From positions 1 to 14,205 of the forward strand of contig CAMLIY010000061.1 in NCBI GenBank assembly GCA_946480125.1: a stretch of DNA of 14,205 nt, written 5' to 3'. A program made the position numbers and the translations under genes. The stretch comes from an uncultured Asticcacaulis sp. Lineage in GTDB: Bacteria > Pseudomonadota > Alphaproteobacteria > Caulobacterales > Caulobacteraceae. The stretch's first letter is position 1. Each line of letters begins with the position of its first letter. Below the pieces are notes generated by a model. It was not told the origin of the DNA. It made no database searches and saw only the letters and a list, made by a program, of their open reading frames with translations. Shown piece by piece: positions 13,186-14,205 of this stretch.

Positions 13186-13971
13186 ATGTCCGTCGGCACC
13201 GTACTGGTTCTGGAAGATAGCCGCGTTCAGGCGCAACTGATATCGCGTATGCTCACCGCATTGGGTTGGTCGGCAGTGCTGAATTTCGATCATAAGATGG
13301 TATTTCAACAACTGAAAGCCTCGCGCGTCGACCTGTTGTTGCTCGATGTCTATGTCGATGACGGAAATACACTGGCGCTTCTGCCGGAGATTCGTGAACT
13401 GGCGCCGGGTGTGCCGATCGCCATCATGAGCGCCGGCGGGGCTGGGGGCGCGGCGCTGAATTCGACCCTCAATGCCGCACGCCGCGCTCAGGCCGATTTC
13501 GTCCTGCCCAAACCGTTCGCGCCCAATGATCTGGCCGTTATTCTCGACGAAGCCGCCAAGATGCGGCGCGCGCCTGTCATGCCAAAGCATATTTTGGTGG
13601 TCGATGATTGCCGGGTGGTCCGCAAACTGACGACTGTGGCGCTGGCCGGCGAGGGATATCGCATCAGCGAGGCCCGGTCGATGGAAGAGGCTTTTGAGCG
13701 CGTCGATATCGCCCATGTCGATGTTGTTGTCACCGATATCTTCATGCCGGGGATGGGGGGCATAGAAGGCATACAGATTATTAAATCAACCTGGCCCAAG
13801 GTGTCCGTCGTCGCCATGTCGGCCGGGTCTGATAACCGCGTGGCCAACACGCAGGTGCTTTCCGCCGCCAAATATATGGGCGCGGACGCCCTGCTGCCGA
13901 AGCCATTCACAGGCGCCGATTTGATCGGTCTGATTGATGTTCTGTTAAACGAAACGACTGTGGCCGCCTAA
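13186..13971 (+). CDS. Double-receiver response regulator without output domain
   Basis: A 261-aa protein made of two CheY-like receiver domains and nothing else. REC1 (about 5-125) has acidic pair Glu10/Asp11, phospho-acceptor Asp54 in LLLDVYVDDG, Ser82 in IMSAGG and Lys109 in LPKPF. REC2 (about 134-257) has Asp140/Asp141 in VVDDCR, Asp184 in VTDIFMPGMGG, Ser212 in AMSAGS and Lys239 in LPKPF. Both active sites are complete, so both can probably be phosphorylated. Lacking DNA-binding or enzymatic output, it likely works by protein contact, as a phosphate sink, or as an intermediate in a phosphorelay. No histidine kinase gene is in the window. Start ATG 13186 has GGGGAG 4 nt upstream. A second receiver gene follows on the same strand after 174 nt. 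Confidence 0.93.
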   Translation: MSVGTVLVLEDSRVQAQLISRMLTALGWSAVLNFDHKMVFQQLKASRVDLLLLDVYVDDGNTLALLPEIRELAPGVPIAIMSAGGAGGAALNSTLNAARRAQADFVLPKPFAPNDLAVILDEAAKMRRAPVMPKHILVVDDCRVVRKLTTVALAGEGYRISEARSMEEAFERVDIAHVDVVVTDIFMPGMGGIEGIQIIKSTWPKVSVVAMSAGSDNRVANTQVLSAAKYMGADALLPKPFTGADLIGLIDVLLNETTVAA

Positions 13972-13990
13972 CGGGCAATGCCGGATTTTT

Positions 13991-14019
13991 CTAATAACAT
14001 CCGATTTCTTTCCTATAAT
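13991..14019 (+). promoter_or_regulatory. Candidate promoter for the second receiver gene
   Basis: A perfect TATAAT lies at 14014-14019 in an A+T-rich spacer. At 17 nt upstream is CTAATA (13991-13996), matching only three -35 positions. The leader would be about 120 nt and would contain the T-rich hairpins at 14086-14116. No intrinsic terminator for the double-receiver gene is evident in the first part of the spacer. Confidence 0.3.
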
Positions 14020-14085
14020 ATATTGCCGCATTGTTTTTGAAAACAAGGCTCTGTTTAGTGTTTACCAGTAATGTTATTGGGATTT

Positions 14086-14116
14086 TAAGTATTTTTTACT
14101 TAATATTTGGAAGTAA
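14086..14116 (+). repeat. Overlapping alternative hairpins in the second receiver-gene leader
   Basis: TAAGTA (14086-14091) can pair with TACTTA (14097-14102) around TTTTT. The overlapping TTACTT (14096-14101) can instead pair with AAGTAA (14111-14116) around 9 nt. The two foldings exclude each other. The stems are short and A+T-rich, so this may be chance or a protein-binding site. Confidence 0.25.
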
Positions 14117-14145
14117 GAATAAGGTCGCCGTATCAAGGGTTTCGG

Positions 14146-14205
14146 ATGAGTCAAGGCAGCGTGCTTATAATGGATCAGAACCGTGATCTGGCGCAGCGCA
14201 TTGCC
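14146..14205 (+). CDS. Receiver-domain protein, 5' fragment cut by the window edge
   Basis: The first 20 codons are open to the window end: MSQGSVLIMDQNRDLAQRIA. This resembles the first 20 residues of the double-receiver protein just upstream (9 of 20 identical, with conservative changes at others), so it is probably a paralogous receiver gene. At the position of the receiver acidic pair it has Asp10 followed by Gln11, so one Mg2+-binding acid may be missing. AAGGG lies 6 nt before the ATG. Domain content beyond residue 20 is unknown. Confidence 0.65.
   Translation, partial: MSQGSVLIMDQNRDLAQRIA

Noticed and set aside
13084..13716. 210-aa minus-strand frame antisense to the double receiver
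   Set aside because: The sense strand encodes two complete receiver domains; the antisense frame is a complementary shadow.
13972..13990. CGGGCAATGCCGGATTTTT as a terminator after the double receiver
   Set aside because: The possible stem is only 3-4 bp, too weak for an intrinsic terminator despite the following T run.
1..14205. CRISPR arrays, tRNA/rRNA genes, insertion sequences, toxin-antitoxin or defence genes
   Set aside because: I looked for regularly spaced repeats, transposase or integrase motifs, tRNA-like folds and known defence domains and saw none.

Overview
The window looks like a chromosomal stretch from an alphaproteobacterium, perhaps a Caulobacteraceae member such as Asticcacaulis. 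This is an inference from gene content: a DmdC-like long acyl-CoA dehydrogenase, a Sua5-type threonylcarbamoyl-AMP synthase, oligopeptidase B, a cytochrome b561-YceI fusion and output-less receiver-domain proteins. Base composition by eye is moderate to high G+C. The left 5 kb is more A+T-rich than the right part. I found no rRNA, tRNA, CRISPR array, transposase, integrase or phage gene.

Layout. 1-706 holds no convincing gene. 707-958(-) is a weak hypothetical ORF that begins inside a 16-bp inverted repeat. 1028-1282(-) is a small GlsB/YeaQ/YmgE stress membrane protein. 1628-2695(+) is a PHB-depolymerase-family esterase. It converges on a three-gene minus-strand operon (4878 to 2733) encoding a glucose-dehydrogenase-like SDR, a GH130-like five-bladed propeller protein and a sensory-rhodopsin-transducer (ASRT) family protein, with junctions that overlap by 1 nt and 4 nt. 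A candidate promoter lies at 4950-4978. 4979-5253 contains only a possible 50-aa exported peptide.

Next come oligopeptidase B (ptrB, 7934-5787, minus, TTG start) and a phosphinothricin-type GNAT acetyltransferase overlapping it by ATGA. A long acyl-CoA dehydrogenase (9846-8092, minus) is divergent from a plus-strand pair: cytochrome b561-YceI fusion, then Sua5-type tsaC, again overlapping by ATGA. The divergent spacer holds a perfect 7-7-7 dyad and three phased TTGAC elements. tsaC ends tail-to-tail with yaaA (minus), both stop codons sharing one TTAA. The right end has a double-receiver response regulator (13186-13971) and the first 20 codons of a second receiver protein.

How the genes work together. 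The clearest functional unit is the SDR/GH130-like/ASRT operon. Two members are related to carbohydrate enzymes, and ASRT proteins have been proposed to bind small molecules such as sugars. No rhodopsin gene is present, so this ASRT is probably a ligand-binding component of a carbohydrate pathway and not a phototransducer. The rest is mostly housekeeping: peptide turnover, acyl-CoA oxidation, quinone/isoprenoid-linked membrane redox, t6A tRNA modification, peroxide protection and phosphotransfer signalling. I saw no defence or mobile system.
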